Notes: generated from the sequence alone by a model not told the origin. A DNA stretch of 64,000 bases from MED-G78 sp964275345 (GCA_964275345.1 CAXYBK010000003.1:744001-808000), one strand, 5' to 3'; shown: positions 10,128 through 18,970, numbered from the stretch's first letter. Program-made: numbers and translations.

Positions 10128-10141
10128 TGACAACGATATCT
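10128..10141. promoter_or_regulatory. Candidate LacI-family operator in the divergent promoter region
   Basis: The site TGACAACGATATCT is an imperfect palindrome with the central CG typical of LacI-family operators. It lies between the regulator start (10029) and the symporter start (10166). A possible promoter around it is TTGATA (10119-10124) and TATTCT (10141-10146) with a 16-base gap, which would place the operator in the spacer. An alternative -35, TTGACT, lies at 10093. Only one copy was found. Confidence 0.4.
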
Positions 10142-10165
10142 ATTCTAAATTGGGAGAGGTGATAT

Positions 10166-11728
10166 ATGTTATTTAATACACTAGATTTAACTATAGTTGC
10201 AATTTATTGCATAGGAATTATTGGTCTTGCCACTTACGTCTCTAGACAATCTGCAGGTCACGAAAGAAGTGCCGAAGATTATTTTTTAGCTGGAAGATCA
10301 TTACCATGGTGGGCCATTGGAGCTTCATTGATTGCTGCCAATATTTCTGCTGAGCAGATTATAGGCATGTCAGGCCAGGGTTTCGTTGTTGGAATGGCGA
10401 TAGCCACATATGAGCTTACTGCAGCAATAGCCTTGATTGTAATGGCAAAATTTTTTCTACCACTGTTTTTAGAAAAAAAGATTTATACCATGCCTCAATT
10501 TCTTGAACAAAGGTTTGATAAAAGAGTCAGTTTAGTTCTTTCATTTTTTTGGTTAGCCATTTATATATTTATCAATCTAACCTCTGTGTTATGGCTTGGC
10601 TCATTAGCAATAAATGCGCTTACAGGAATTGATTTATTTTATGGATTGGTTTTATTGGCTGGATTATCTTTAGCATATTCACTTTGGGGTGGATTAAAAG
10701 CTGTAGCCTTAACAGATATTATTCAAGTTGTTTTATTAATTTTTGGCGGACTTGCAGTTTCATATATAGCTTTGACAACTATTGGAGATGGCAAATTAAT
10801 TTCTGGTCTAGTTATTGTATATAACGAAGTTCCTGAAAAATTTGACATGATTCTTTCAAGTGACAATCCTGCATACAGCGATTTACCTGGTGTCTGGGTT
10901 CTTATTGGCGGATTATGGATTGCCCACTTTGCTTACTGGGGTTTTAATCAATATATCACTCAAAGAGCTCTAGGAGCAAAATCTTTACCAGAAGCACAAA
11001 AAGGCGTTATGTTTGCAGCATATTTAAAACTTCTAATGCCTTTGGTAATTGTACTGCCTGGGATATGTGCAGCAGTTCTGTATCCTGCTTTAGAAAAATC
11101 AGATCAAGCATATCCAACTATGATGGCTTTATTGCCTCATGGATTACTTGGACTAACATTTGCTGCTCTTATTGCAGCTATTGTTTCATCTTTAGCTTCA
11201 ATGACTAATAGTATTAGTACTATTTTTACCATGGATGTTTATAGAAGTTTTGCAAAAACTGAACCTTCGCAAGGAAAATTAATTACTATTGGAAGAAGTG
11301 CTGCATTGATTTCATTAGTTATAGCAGTTTTTGTGGCTAAGCCTTTATTAGGAAACTTAGAGTCAGCTTTCCAATATATTCAAGAATTTACAGGCTTCTT
11401 TACACCAGGTATTTTGGTTATTTTCTTAGTTGCTTTATTTTGGAAAAAAGCTACAACTATGTCAGTTTTGATTGCAGCCGGAACCTCATTATTTCTATCA
11501 ATCTTTATCTGGTATGTTTTTCCAGAATATCCATTCATTCATAGAATGGGAGTTGTATTCTTAATATCAGGGTTTACATGTTATATGACAGCTTTGATTC
11601 AAGGCTATACAGATCAAGAAAAAGCAATAGATTTAAACGATATTAATTTCTCAACATCAAAAGGATTTAACTATAGCACTGTTGCAATAGTAGCTGTTCT
11701 TACAGTTATCTATGGTCTTCTTTGGTAG
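10166..11728 (+). CDS. Sodium:solute symporter (SSS/SGLT family), probable sugar uptake
   Basis: 520 residues with about 13-14 membrane helices. The region AEDYFLAGRSLPWWAIGASLIAAN and GMSGQGFVVGMA match the SGLT subfamily, and WIAHFAYWGFNQYITQRAL is the region that in vSGLT-like proteins contributes to the sugar site. It should import a hexose or small glucoside with sodium across the inner membrane. A strong ribosome site (GGGAGAGG) precedes the ATG. It is first of three co-directional genes with a periplasmic-type glucosidase and glucokinase, which supports glucose as the likely substrate (inference). Confidence 0.92.
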   Translation: MLFNTLDLTIVAIYCIGIIGLATYVSRQSAGHERSAEDYFLAGRSLPWWAIGASLIAANISAEQIIGMSGQGFVVGMAIATYELTAAIALIVMAKFFLPLFLEKKIYTMPQFLEQRFDKRVSLVLSFFWLAIYIFINLTSVLWLGSLAINALTGIDLFYGLVLLAGLSLAYSLWGGLKAVALTDIIQVVLLIFGGLAVSYIALTTIGDGKLISGLVIVYNEVPEKFDMILSSDNPAYSDLPGVWVLIGGLWIAHFAYWGFNQYITQRALGAKSLPEAQKGVMFAAYLKLLMPLVIVLPGICAAVLYPALEKSDQAYPTMMALLPHGLLGLTFAALIAAIVSSLASMTNSISTIFTMDVYRSFAKTEPSQGKLITIGRSAALISLVIAVFVAKPLLGNLESAFQYIQEFTGFFTPGILVIFLVALFWKKATTMSVLIAAGTSLFLSIFIWYVFPEYPFIHRMGVVFLISGFTCYMTALIQGYTDQEKAIDLNDINFSTSKGFNYSTVAIVAVLTVIYGLLW

Positions 11729-11739
11729 AAATTAATTAA

Positions 11740-14199
11740 ATGAAAAGATATATATTTCTTATATTACTATCTGGCAATCTTTCTGCTGCAGTTGATTGGT
11801 CCCATGATGCTGTATGCCCATCACCTGACATGCAAAGAGTCGAAGTGATTTTAAATAGCATGAATCTAAGAGAAAAAGTTGGCCAAATTATCATGCCAGA
11901 TATTGATGCGGTAACTCCCGAGTTAGCTAAAAAATATAAGTTAGGCTCAATTCTTAATGGTGGCGGGAGATATCCGAATAAGAATAAATTTAGTTCAATT
12001 GATGACTGGAAAAATTTAAGCAAAGACTATTATGAAGCGTCTCCAGTAGTTAACGGTTCGATTATTCCGATCTTATGGGGAACTGATGCTGTACATGGTC
12101 ATAATAATGTTATCGGAGCTACAATTTTTCCACACAATATTGGTCTTGGTGCAACAAGGAGTCCAGAACTTATTAAGTTAATCGGCCAAGCAGTTGCAAA
12201 AGAAGTTCTATCAACTGGTATACCTTGGACTTTTGCTCCAACAATTACGGTTCCTCAAAATGATACTTGGGGAAGAACATATGAAGGATATTCTGAAGAT
12301 CCAGAATTAGTAGCCGCATTAGGCCAAGCTATGATTTTTGGTCTACAAGGTGAGGGTGATAATTTTCTTGGATCCAACCATATGCTTGCAACAGCAAAGC
12401 ACTTTATAGCTGATGGCGGTACAACTGATGGAGTAGATCAGGGTGATGCGATTATTAGTGAAATTGGACTAAAAAATCTGCACGGCGAACCTTACTTCAA
12501 AGCACTGGACGCATGTGTTCAAACAATAATGGCAAGTTTTAATTCTTGGAATGGCAAGAAATTACATGGCAGTAATTACCTTTTAGATAATGTTTTAAAA
12601 GGCCAAATGAATTTCGATGGATTAATTGTTGGTGACTGGAATGGTCATGGTCAAGTAAAGGGATGCACTAATACTAGCTGTCCTCAAGCTTTTAATGCAG
12701 GTGTTGATATTTTTATGGTCCCTGATGAGTGGCAGCAATTGTACAAAACTACTATTAAGCAAGTTAAGAATGGCTCTATTTCTAAAGCAAGATTAGATGA
12801 TGCAGTAAGAAGAATTTTACGAGTTAAGATGCAGATAGGCCTTCTTGATGGAAAGAAACCACATGAATACAAATATAACTTTATTGGCGCCCCTGAGCAT
12901 ACCAAAATAGCGAGAAGGGCAGTAAGGGAGTCATTGGTATTACTTAAAAATAATGAAAATCTATTACCCATAGATCCAACAAAGCATTTTGTGATAGTTG
13001 GAGATTCGGCTCAATCGATTAATAGTCAGATGGGGGGTTGGACTATAACCTGGCAAGCAAGAGAAAATAAAAATTCAGACTACAAGAATGTTCAAAATAT
13101 CTATAGTGCATTAGCTTCAAATATTGTAAACCAAGGAGGAACAGTAGAATTTTCTAGAGATGGTTCCTATAAAAAGAAGCCAGATGCTGTAATAGCTGTC
13201 TATGGAGAGGAGCCTTATGCTGAAGGGGATGGAGACAGAAAAGATCTTCAGTTTTTAAGTAAAGATTCTACATATTTAAAAATAATGGAAAGTTTTAACA
13301 CACAAGAATTTCCTATTATTTCTATATTTCTTTCTGGCAGACCCTTGGAAATTAATAGACAGTTAAACCTTTCAAATTCTTTTGTTGCAGCCTGGCTTCC
13401 AGGTACTGCAGTTGAAGGAATTGGAGATGTTATTTTTACTAAAAATGATAAGGTAAATTATGATTTCAAAGGCAAACTTTCCTATTCATGGCCTAGATAT
13501 GCTGATCAAAATCTTAACTTTAAAGATGCAAACTACAAACCATTATTTCAGTATGGGTATGGATTAACTTATTCTTCAAATGAAAATATTTTAGCTGTTG
13601 AAGAAACATCAATAGTAGATGAAGTTGATGAAATCACACTATTTGTTGGAAGTGCTTATTCACCAGGAGTTGAATTTGTCCAAGAAGGTAACAGTGTAGA
13701 ACAAATTCAGTCTGATATTTACACAAGTAAACTTCAGAATATTTCTTTATATAAATTTGATTATAAAAAACAAGATGATGCCAAAAATCTTAAGTTTTTT
13801 AAATCTGATAACTATAATGCTTGGGGCATTCTTGCTGATTCAACTCTCGATGTGGACTATATGGAAAATCCAAACTATGAAATAGAGCTTAAGGTAAATA
13901 GGTATGGAAAATTGCCAATTTACTTTGGCGCAACTTGTGCTGGAAATGGTTATGAACTCTGCAGAGGAACTATTGATGTAACTCAATTATTTAAGAATTC
14001 AAAATTGACTGAATGGTCCAAAATAAAAATACCTCTTTCTTGTTTGACTTCAGCTGGACTAGATTCATCAAATATTGATATTAGAATGCTTCTTTTAACT
14101 AACGGTAACTGGGATATTGATATGCATTCAATTTATTTAACAGATAACAAGAATATTCCCCCTGTCGATTGTTCAAATCTTTCTGAGGGGATACTTTAA
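11740..14199 (+). CDS. Glycoside hydrolase family 3, exported beta-glucosidase/exo-glucanase
   Basis: Releases glucose from the ends of beta-glucans or cello-/laminari-oligosaccharides. 819 residues: signal peptide (about 1-17), GH3 TIM barrel with Lys220-His221 in AKHFIADGG and nucleophile Asp299 in LIVGDWNGHGQ, the alpha/beta sandwich domain (ESLVLLKNNENLLPI onward), then a C-terminal carbohydrate-binding-like beta domain (about 620-819). The whole layout resembles the marine ExoP-type exo-beta-glucosidases. It overlaps glk by one base (TAATG), so translation is coupled. Substrate linkage (beta-1,3 or beta-1,4) cannot be decided here. Confidence 0.93.
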   Translation: MKRYIFLILLSGNLSAAVDWSHDAVCPSPDMQRVEVILNSMNLREKVGQIIMPDIDAVTPELAKKYKLGSILNGGGRYPNKNKFSSIDDWKNLSKDYYEASPVVNGSIIPILWGTDAVHGHNNVIGATIFPHNIGLGATRSPELIKLIGQAVAKEVLSTGIPWTFAPTITVPQNDTWGRTYEGYSEDPELVAALGQAMIFGLQGEGDNFLGSNHMLATAKHFIADGGTTDGVDQGDAIISEIGLKNLHGEPYFKALDACVQTIMASFNSWNGKKLHGSNYLLDNVLKGQMNFDGLIVGDWNGHGQVKGCTNTSCPQAFNAGVDIFMVPDEWQQLYKTTIKQVKNGSISKARLDDAVRRILRVKMQIGLLDGKKPHEYKYNFIGAPEHTKIARRAVRESLVLLKNNENLLPIDPTKHFVIVGDSAQSINSQMGGWTITWQARENKNSDYKNVQNIYSALASNIVNQGGTVEFSRDGSYKKKPDAVIAVYGEEPYAEGDGDRKDLQFLSKDSTYLKIMESFNTQEFPIISIFLSGRPLEINRQLNLSNSFVAAWLPGTAVEGIGDVIFTKNDKVNYDFKGKLSYSWPRYADQNLNFKDANYKPLFQYGYGLTYSSNENILAVEETSIVDEVDEITLFVGSAYSPGVEFVQEGNSVEQIQSDIYTSKLQNISLYKFDYKKQDDAKNLKFFKSDNYNAWGILADSTLDVDYMENPNYEIELKVNRYGKLPIYFGATCAGNGYELCRGTIDVTQLFKNSKLTEWSKIKIPLSCLTSAGLDSSNIDIRMLLLTNGNWDIDMHSIYLTDNKNIPPVDCSNLSEGIL

Positions 14200-15119
14200 T
14201 GAGTCAAGTTTTATTAGTAGATATTGGTGGTACTAATATGAGATATGCATACTCCAAACTTGGATCAAGTGATATTTATGAATCAAAGAGAATGTCACTT
14301 GAGAATTTAGATAATTTTAATGAAATTATTGGCACTCTCATTAACCACAAAGACTATTGTGTCAAAAATGCTGTCTTTTCTATTGCTGGACCAAAGATAT
14401 CGAACACAATTAAAATGACCAATAGATCTTTTTCAGCTAATGCAGATTCTATTAAAGAAGATTTCCTACTTGAACAATGCCATTTATTGAATGACTGGGA
14501 ATCAATTGGATATAGCTTAACTAGCACTCCTGAAAATAATATTGAATATTTGAAGCAGGGACTATCTTTTAATACAAACACCTTGGTTCTTGGTCCAGGA
14601 ACTGGTTTAGGAGCTGCTTTTAGTAATGGGGGAGTCGTTTTGCCTACTGAAATTGGCAACACTACAAACTGGACTTCAGGATTATTAACAAATTTTAATA
14701 TTATCAATGACGGAACTTTTCTGATTCTCGAAGATATAATTTCTGGAACAGGGATATCTAAACTTTATAGAGCATTATCCGGAGAAATCATTTCAGCTGA
14801 AGAAGTAATTAAAAGATTCGATAAGCATGAAAAAAATGCTGAAGATGTAATCAATGGATTTATAAAAAGCTTAGCTCATGTTTTATCTGATCTCGCATTA
14901 GCCTATGTACCTGGAAATGGAATCTACTTAGCAGGAGGCCTAAGCAGAACACTAGCATCTTTAATTAATCATGAATCTTTTGAAATAGAATTTCTTGCAA
15001 ACAAATCTTCTATACACAAGGATCTATTAAAAAATATAAAAATTGGTGTGATCACAAGAGAGCACACTTGTTTATACGGTAATCTAAATTACTTTAATTT
15101 TATAAATAAAAATAATTAA
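14199..15119 (+). CDS. glk: Glucokinase
   Basis: Phosphorylates glucose with ATP. 306 residues of the bacterial Glk family (not ROK): phosphate-binding LLVDIGGTNMRYAY at the N-terminus, catalytic region LLNDWESIGY, LVLGPGTGLGAAF and PTEIGNT, and a C-terminal LAGGLSRTL. It is the last gene of the symporter-GH3-glk operon and would trap the glucose taken up and released by the other two products. About 45 bases downstream a new promoter-like TATAAT precedes the L33-like gene. Confidence 0.93.
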   Translation: MSQVLLVDIGGTNMRYAYSKLGSSDIYESKRMSLENLDNFNEIIGTLINHKDYCVKNAVFSIAGPKISNTIKMTNRSFSANADSIKEDFLLEQCHLLNDWESIGYSLTSTPENNIEYLKQGLSFNTNTLVLGPGTGLGAAFSNGGVVLPTEIGNTTNWTSGLLTNFNIINDGTFLILEDIISGTGISKLYRALSGEIISAEEVIKRFDKHEKNAEDVINGFIKSLAHVLSDLALAYVPGNGIYLAGGLSRTLASLINHESFEIEFLANKSSIHKDLLKNIKIGVITREHTCLYGNLNYFNFINKNN

Positions 15120-15176
15120 ACAAATATATATTTTCAATATTATTTATAAGTTATTTGTGTATAATTGCGTCTAATT

Positions 15177-15371
15177 ATGGCTGATAAGAAACAAACAAAA
15201 GTATATTTAATTCCTGAAAGTGAAACGAGAGATCATCACACGTATCACTATACAGCTATTAAAACTAGAAACTTCATTATTGAAAATAAGAAAATGAGAA
15301 TGAAGAAGTTTAATCCCGTGAAGCGAGTTCACGAGTGGTTTGTAGAAGCTAAATTACCTCCTCATAATTAA
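15177..15371 (+). CDS. rpmG: Ribosomal protein bL33-like
   Basis: 64 residues, strongly basic. The C-terminal half (KKFNPVKRVHEWFVEAKL) fits bL33 (compare K-x-D-P-V-x-R-x-H-x-x-x-x-E-A-K), and the middle HTYHYTAIKTRN matches the strand before it. It is about ten residues longer than usual and lacks the zinc cysteines. I choose ATG 15177 over TTG 15165. TATAAT at 15160-15165 lies so close that the message would start only a few bases before the ATG. There is no rpmB neighbour, which is unusual for L33. It is convergent with the IDO gene. Confidence 0.7.
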   Translation: MADKKQTKVYLIPESETRDHHTYHYTAIKTRNFIIENKKMRMKKFNPVKRVHEWFVEAKLPPHN

Positions 15372-15372
15372 T

Positions 15373-16530
15373 CTATTCTGAGCCAATTTTTTGGTCTTCA
15401 GTTTCGTCTCTATGTTTTTTCAAGTACTTCATAAATGGAGTCCCACCTGTTCCTGTAATCGTTGAGCCACCTCGACCAAATGGATTTTTTATTTGAGATT
15501 GTTTATTAATGTAGGTACCAGCAAATTCAAGATGCAAAGCTCTGAAAGCTCTAATTTCTTCCAAACAATTATTGTATTCATCGACTAGTATTTCAGACTG
15601 ATTTATAAGACCTAAAGCTTGAGAAATATTTTCAACTTCATCAATCATAGCTCTATGTTCAGGTGGCATGTACTCTCTCATTTCATTTAAGTAATGTCTA
15701 AGACTGTCTTTTGTATGATAAACGCCTAGAGCACCGTCTAAGAAGGGCATAATACTACTTTGAGCTCCAGTTTCACCCCTAAAAAATTGAGGCTCATCAT
15801 TAAATTCACCTTTGTAAATCAATCCTTGTTTTAGATCAGGGTTATCTTTTGTACCAAATATAAAAGGACGCACCCTATGATAATAAATATATGGATCACA
15901 CTTTTCAGGCATTCTTGAAAATATTGCATTTACCTTTTTTAAAGACTTGGTAATGATTTTTAGATTATCTAATATTTCTTTTTCTGAATTTGCATCTGTC
16001 ATCTCTGCAATAGATTGAGCAGCGCCTATAGCACCTGATGCAGCATCTTCTATACAAACGTGAATTGTTACAAACCAATCCTCATCAACCCCACCTAAAA
16101 AGTTAGTTATAAGAGCTACGTTATCTAACGATATTTCTTCATCTTTATTTATCTTAAACCAATTATCTAAGCAATAACTTGCATAACTTAATATAGGGGG
16201 CCTTCCAAGAGTTTTAGAAACTTTTACCCATGGCTTAGCAAGAACTTCTGGAAGAGAAGACTCAGGCTTAACACCACCCCAAACATAAGCATGAGATATA
16301 AAGCTTAGATGGACCATAGCTAGTCTAATATTTTTAGTTCTACTTTCTATAAAAAGTTCATCAACTGATAAATCATCTTTTTCAAGAGTATTAATTAAAG
16401 ATTGAACCTTACCTGTCAAAAGTAATTTTGGCAGATTGCTAGCAATCTCTTGAAGTCTTTGCAGGGACTCACTCGGATTGTCTGAGTATGTTTTTATTGG
16501 CGGAGTTTTAGGTAAAAAAGAATGAGTCAT
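15373..16530 (-). CDS. Indoleamine 2,3-dioxygenase-like heme dioxygenase
   Basis: Heme enzyme that opens the indole ring of tryptophan to N-formylkynurenine. Family features in order: GRPPILSYASYCLDNW, HVCIEDAASGAIGA, FRGETGAQSS, LRHYLNEMREYMPPEHR, and near the C-terminus FRALHLEFAGTYI, whose His (333 from this start) is the expected heme ligand, then GTGGTPFMKYLKKHR, which aligns with the end of IDO1. I start at ATG 16530; a TTG seven codons upstream is also in frame. No kynureninase or kynurenine formamidase is adjacent. Substrate specificity could differ from mammalian IDO. Confidence 0.88.
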   Translation of the reverse strand: MTHSFLPKTPPIKTYSDNPSESLQRLQEIASNLPKLLLTGKVQSLINTLEKDDLSVDELFIESRTKNIRLAMVHLSFISHAYVWGGVKPESSLPEVLAKPWVKVSKTLGRPPILSYASYCLDNWFKINKDEEISLDNVALITNFLGGVDEDWFVTIHVCIEDAASGAIGAAQSIAEMTDANSEKEILDNLKIITKSLKKVNAIFSRMPEKCDPYIYYHRVRPFIFGTKDNPDLKQGLIYKGEFNDEPQFFRGETGAQSSIMPFLDGALGVYHTKDSLRHYLNEMREYMPPEHRAMIDEVENISQALGLINQSEILVDEYNNCLEEIRAFRALHLEFAGTYINKQSQIKNPFGRGGSTITGTGGTPFMKYLKKHRDETEDQKIGSE

Positions 16531-16628
16531 AGTATTTATTTTTAATAACAAAAGTGATGTTATTAATGTCCAAATTAAACATCTTTGGCAAAAACTTCAA
16601 TTAATTTAACTTTTTTTTACTAAAGGTG

Positions 16629-16656
16629 TTGACAATCAAAAAAATGTGCGTAGTAT
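16629..16656 (+). promoter_or_regulatory. Sigma-70-type promoter of the 16.7 kb ncRNA
   Basis: A perfect -35 TTGACA (16629-16634), a 16-base spacer and -10 TAGTAT (16651-16656) predict a start near 16663. No credible ORF follows, but a GC-richer structured segment and a terminator do. Confidence 0.7.
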
Positions 16657-16662
16657 TAACTT

Positions 16663-16883
16663 TACCTGCTGATTCCGACTAAAGACCAACTGCAGACGAG
16701 AATTGGAGAGAGGAAGCAGAAAGAGACCTAAGGGTGAAAGCGTTTTCAAGAGTCGACGATAAAAAAGAGCTTGAAAAACCCACCAAGGATTCCAGAGAAA
16801 GAATCCAAGGAGCTAGAGAGAATCTCACTTTAGACCCCTAAGGAACTCGAATTGAAAGACAGAGCCTAGCTCTGTTTTTTTTT
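16663..16883 (+). ncRNA. Structured small RNA of unknown family, about 220 nt
   Basis: Non-coding segment that is visibly richer in G and C than its surroundings, bounded by a strong promoter and an intrinsic terminator. Pairings I can read: CTAAAG (16679-16684) with CTTTAG (16828-16833), closing a multibranch; GTTTTCAAG (16742-16750) with CTTGAAAAAC (16770-16779), one bulge; GGATTC (16787-16792) with GAATCC (16801-16806). It contains several AGGA/GGA motifs, four of them as AGGA. It does not match 6S, tmRNA, RNase P or SRP RNA by eye. A CsrA-sequestering RNA is one possibility, weakly supported. It lies in the gap between IDO and the CinA-like fusion gene. Confidence 0.72.
16859..16883 (+). 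terminator. Rho-independent terminator of the ncRNA
   Basis: Seven-pair stem ACAGAGC/GCTCTGT with loop CTA (16859-16875) followed by a run of T to 16883. The convergent gene ends at 16886, so the hairpin may serve both strands. Confidence 0.88.
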
Positions 16884-16885
16884 GC

Positions 16886-18007
16886 CTAAATTTTCTCTAA
16901 TCTCAATGATCTTGATGATATATCCTGCCTAAACCCAGTCTCATCTATACCTGTGAATCTATTTTTAATAGATGCAGGAATGTCTATTTGATCTAAAGTA
17001 ATAAAACTATCTTTTACCTTTCTTCCAAACACAAGAAAATTAATATTATGATCATTGAATCTTTCTATATGGTCCAGCATATCTTTTCTACTTGAATAGA
17101 ATTTTTCATCCATTATTCTGACCAATGTATCAGCCCCAATAATAAATACTGAATTAGGAAATAACTTTGCCTTCTCACTAAAAAGCCCATGTCTTGTCAT
17201 AACCCAACTATCATTATCTGAAAATTGATCTAGAGTTCTTTTCATTTCATGATAGGTAAGAGGAGGCTTCTCAGCATTTTTAATACATATTTCAAATGTA
17301 ATACGCATGCCGGTTCTTTTTTCAGCTAATTCCCGCATTTCTAAATGTCCTTGGTGAAGCGGGTTAAATGAACCTGGAAAGATAAGCTCAGGTTTAGCAT
17401 TGTGACTGGCAACAAAATCAATCTTATTATCTATTAATTTAGTCCATGAGTTTTTAGCCTTCACTGTATTTATTTCTGGAATCTCATTATGTATTGGTTT
17501 ATTAAATTCAATTCCACAAGCCTCGGTTATTAGCATAAATATGTATGCTGAAACCAAGTTCTCCTCTTCATCCCGCGACCTGCTGCCTTTTTCTAGCTGA
17601 CAACTTATTGTTTTGCTATAACTTTGAGTTTGAAGAGTAATATAGAATTTATGCTCACCTAATTTTTTGTAAGTTGTAACCAAGCTTGCTGTTACTGATA
17701 TACCAAGCAAATACTTAGGATTTGTATCCGGCATTATATTTTTGGCTTTTTGAAAAGCTCTAGCAGCCATGCTTAAACTAGTATCTAAACTACAGTAGTG
17801 ATCAGGCTGCTTATTTAAATAAGCATCCAAAGACTCTTTAGCATAAGGGATATATGATTCTAATACTGTATTCGAAGCTCCTGCTACTCCTAGCATTGCT
17901 GAAATAGCATTTGTTCCGCCCCCACTAGATACTATGACTAATTTAAATGGGCTTTCATGAATTCTTGAAATGTCTTTTTGATCGATTGTAACTGTGTCTT
18001 TTTCCAT
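16886..18007 (-). CDS. CinA/PncC-like domain fused to a nucleotidyltransferase (NMN adenylyltransferase-like)
   Basis: 373 residues in two parts. Residues about 20-165 resemble the CinA C-terminal domain (NMN deamidase fold): VIVSSGGGTNAISAMLGV, ASNTVLESYIPYA, LGISVTASL. Residues about 205-370 form a cytidylyltransferase-type domain: FPGSFNPLHQGHLEM with the T/HxGH nucleotide motif, FIIGADTLVRI, and C-terminal ISSRSLR in place of the usual ISSTxIR. Both domains occur in pyridine-nucleotide metabolism, so NAD salvage or repair is likely, but the reaction is not established. It is monocistronic next to the ncRNA terminator. Confidence 0.8.
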   Translation of the reverse strand: MEKDTVTIDQKDISRIHESPFKLVIVSSGGGTNAISAMLGVAGASNTVLESYIPYAKESLDAYLNKQPDHYCSLDTSLSMAARAFQKAKNIMPDTNPKYLLGISVTASLVTTYKKLGEHKFYITLQTQSYSKTISCQLEKGSRSRDEEENLVSAYIFMLITEACGIEFNKPIHNEIPEINTVKAKNSWTKLIDNKIDFVASHNAKPELIFPGSFNPLHQGHLEMRELAEKRTGMRITFEICIKNAEKPPLTYHEMKRTLDQFSDNDSWVMTRHGLFSEKAKLFPNSVFIIGADTLVRIMDEKFYSSRKDMLDHIERFNDHNINFLVFGRKVKDSFITLDQIDIPASIKNRFTGIDETGFRQDISSRSLRLEKI

Positions 18008-18108
18008 AGATAGCTATCTTCAATATATTTAAGTTATTTTAACCTAATATGATTACTAGCTTGATAGAATATAAAAATAATAAACATATCAATTAATTTT
18101 AAAAAATT

Positions 18109-18970
18109 GTGCAGATAAAAATTAACATCCTTCTTCTAGTGAGCTCTTGTATATTCATCTATAGGTTATACCGATGAAGTCCAAAGGGTAACTTATGCAT
18201 CATGGAATAAACCAGATGTTGAGCTTTTATATGTATTGCCCAAGGAAATTAATAAAAATACTAAAGTTTTATTTATTATTCATGGCGGCGGAAGAAATGT
18301 AGATAAATATCTAAATCTTTGGCGAAAACCTGCTATAGATAAAAATGTTATTTTAGTAGCACCTCATTTTACAAGAGAAAATTATCAGTTTTATGCAACT
18401 CTAGGCATGGCCAGAAGTTCAGGAGATATTATTGATAATAAAGTGAATTGGTTAACCAACTCTATTGCATCATTTCATACATTTTTTAAAAGTAAATTTA
18501 ATTTAAGTACTGATACATATTTAATGTTTGGTTTTTCTGGTGGCTCTCAATTTACTCATCGATACCTAATGTATGGTCAAGATAAAGCAGTTGAAAAAGC
18601 TGCTATTGGAAGTGCAGGGTGGTATACATTTATTAATAATGAGCCATTTCCTTACGGTATAAAAAATATGCCACTTGAGCCAGGTAGAATAGAGTGGCTG
18701 ATGTCCACCGAGGTTCTCTTTTTACTAGGTGATAAGGATAATGATCCTAATCATTCAAGCCTTAATTCAAGCAAAGGTGCTAGAAAACAAGGAAATAACA
18801 GACTTTCAAGAGGTTGGAACTATTTTGATAACTTAATAAAGATTGGCAATCGCTTTCAAATACCATTTAGATGGAGGTATGAGTTAATTGAGGGAGTGGA
18901 CCATGATACTAAGCTTATGTCTCGAGCAGCTATGCCATTTATTCTAGAGGATCTAGATTACAAAAACTAA
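18109..18970 (+). CDS. Alpha/beta hydrolase (PHB-depolymerase-like), probable lipoprotein; reading frame broken near 18143-18174
   Basis: The main frame gives IHGGGRNVDKYL (oxyanion region), nucleophile serine in GFSGGSQF and a late EGVDHD histidine: a serine hydrolase of the feruloyl-esterase/PHB-depolymerase type. That frame has no ATG or GTG; the first start is TTG 18236, which would cut off a clearly protein-like upstream strand (RVTYASWNKPDVELLYVLP). In the neighbouring frame GTG 18109 opens a lipoprotein signal ending LLLVSSC. Removing one base between 18143 and 18174 joins them. I therefore annotate one gene with an indel. It overlaps the convergent photolyase-like gene by four bases. 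Confidence 0.75.

Noticed and set aside
16644..16835. Short ORF of 12 codons followed by about 52 stop-free codons in the same frame inside the ncRNA
   Set aside because: The ATG overlaps the promoter -10 region, a TAA separates the two parts, and the codons lack the AT-rich third positions of real genes here.
16663..16883. Assignment of the ncRNA to 6S, RNase P, tmRNA or SRP RNA
   Set aside because: The conserved cores of these RNAs were not found; GGAAGCAG near 16712 alone is not enough for SRP RNA.
18236..18970. Taking TTG 18236 as the true start of the hydrolase
   Set aside because: It removes a protein-like upstream strand and leaves the enzyme without the signal that lies just upstream in the next frame.
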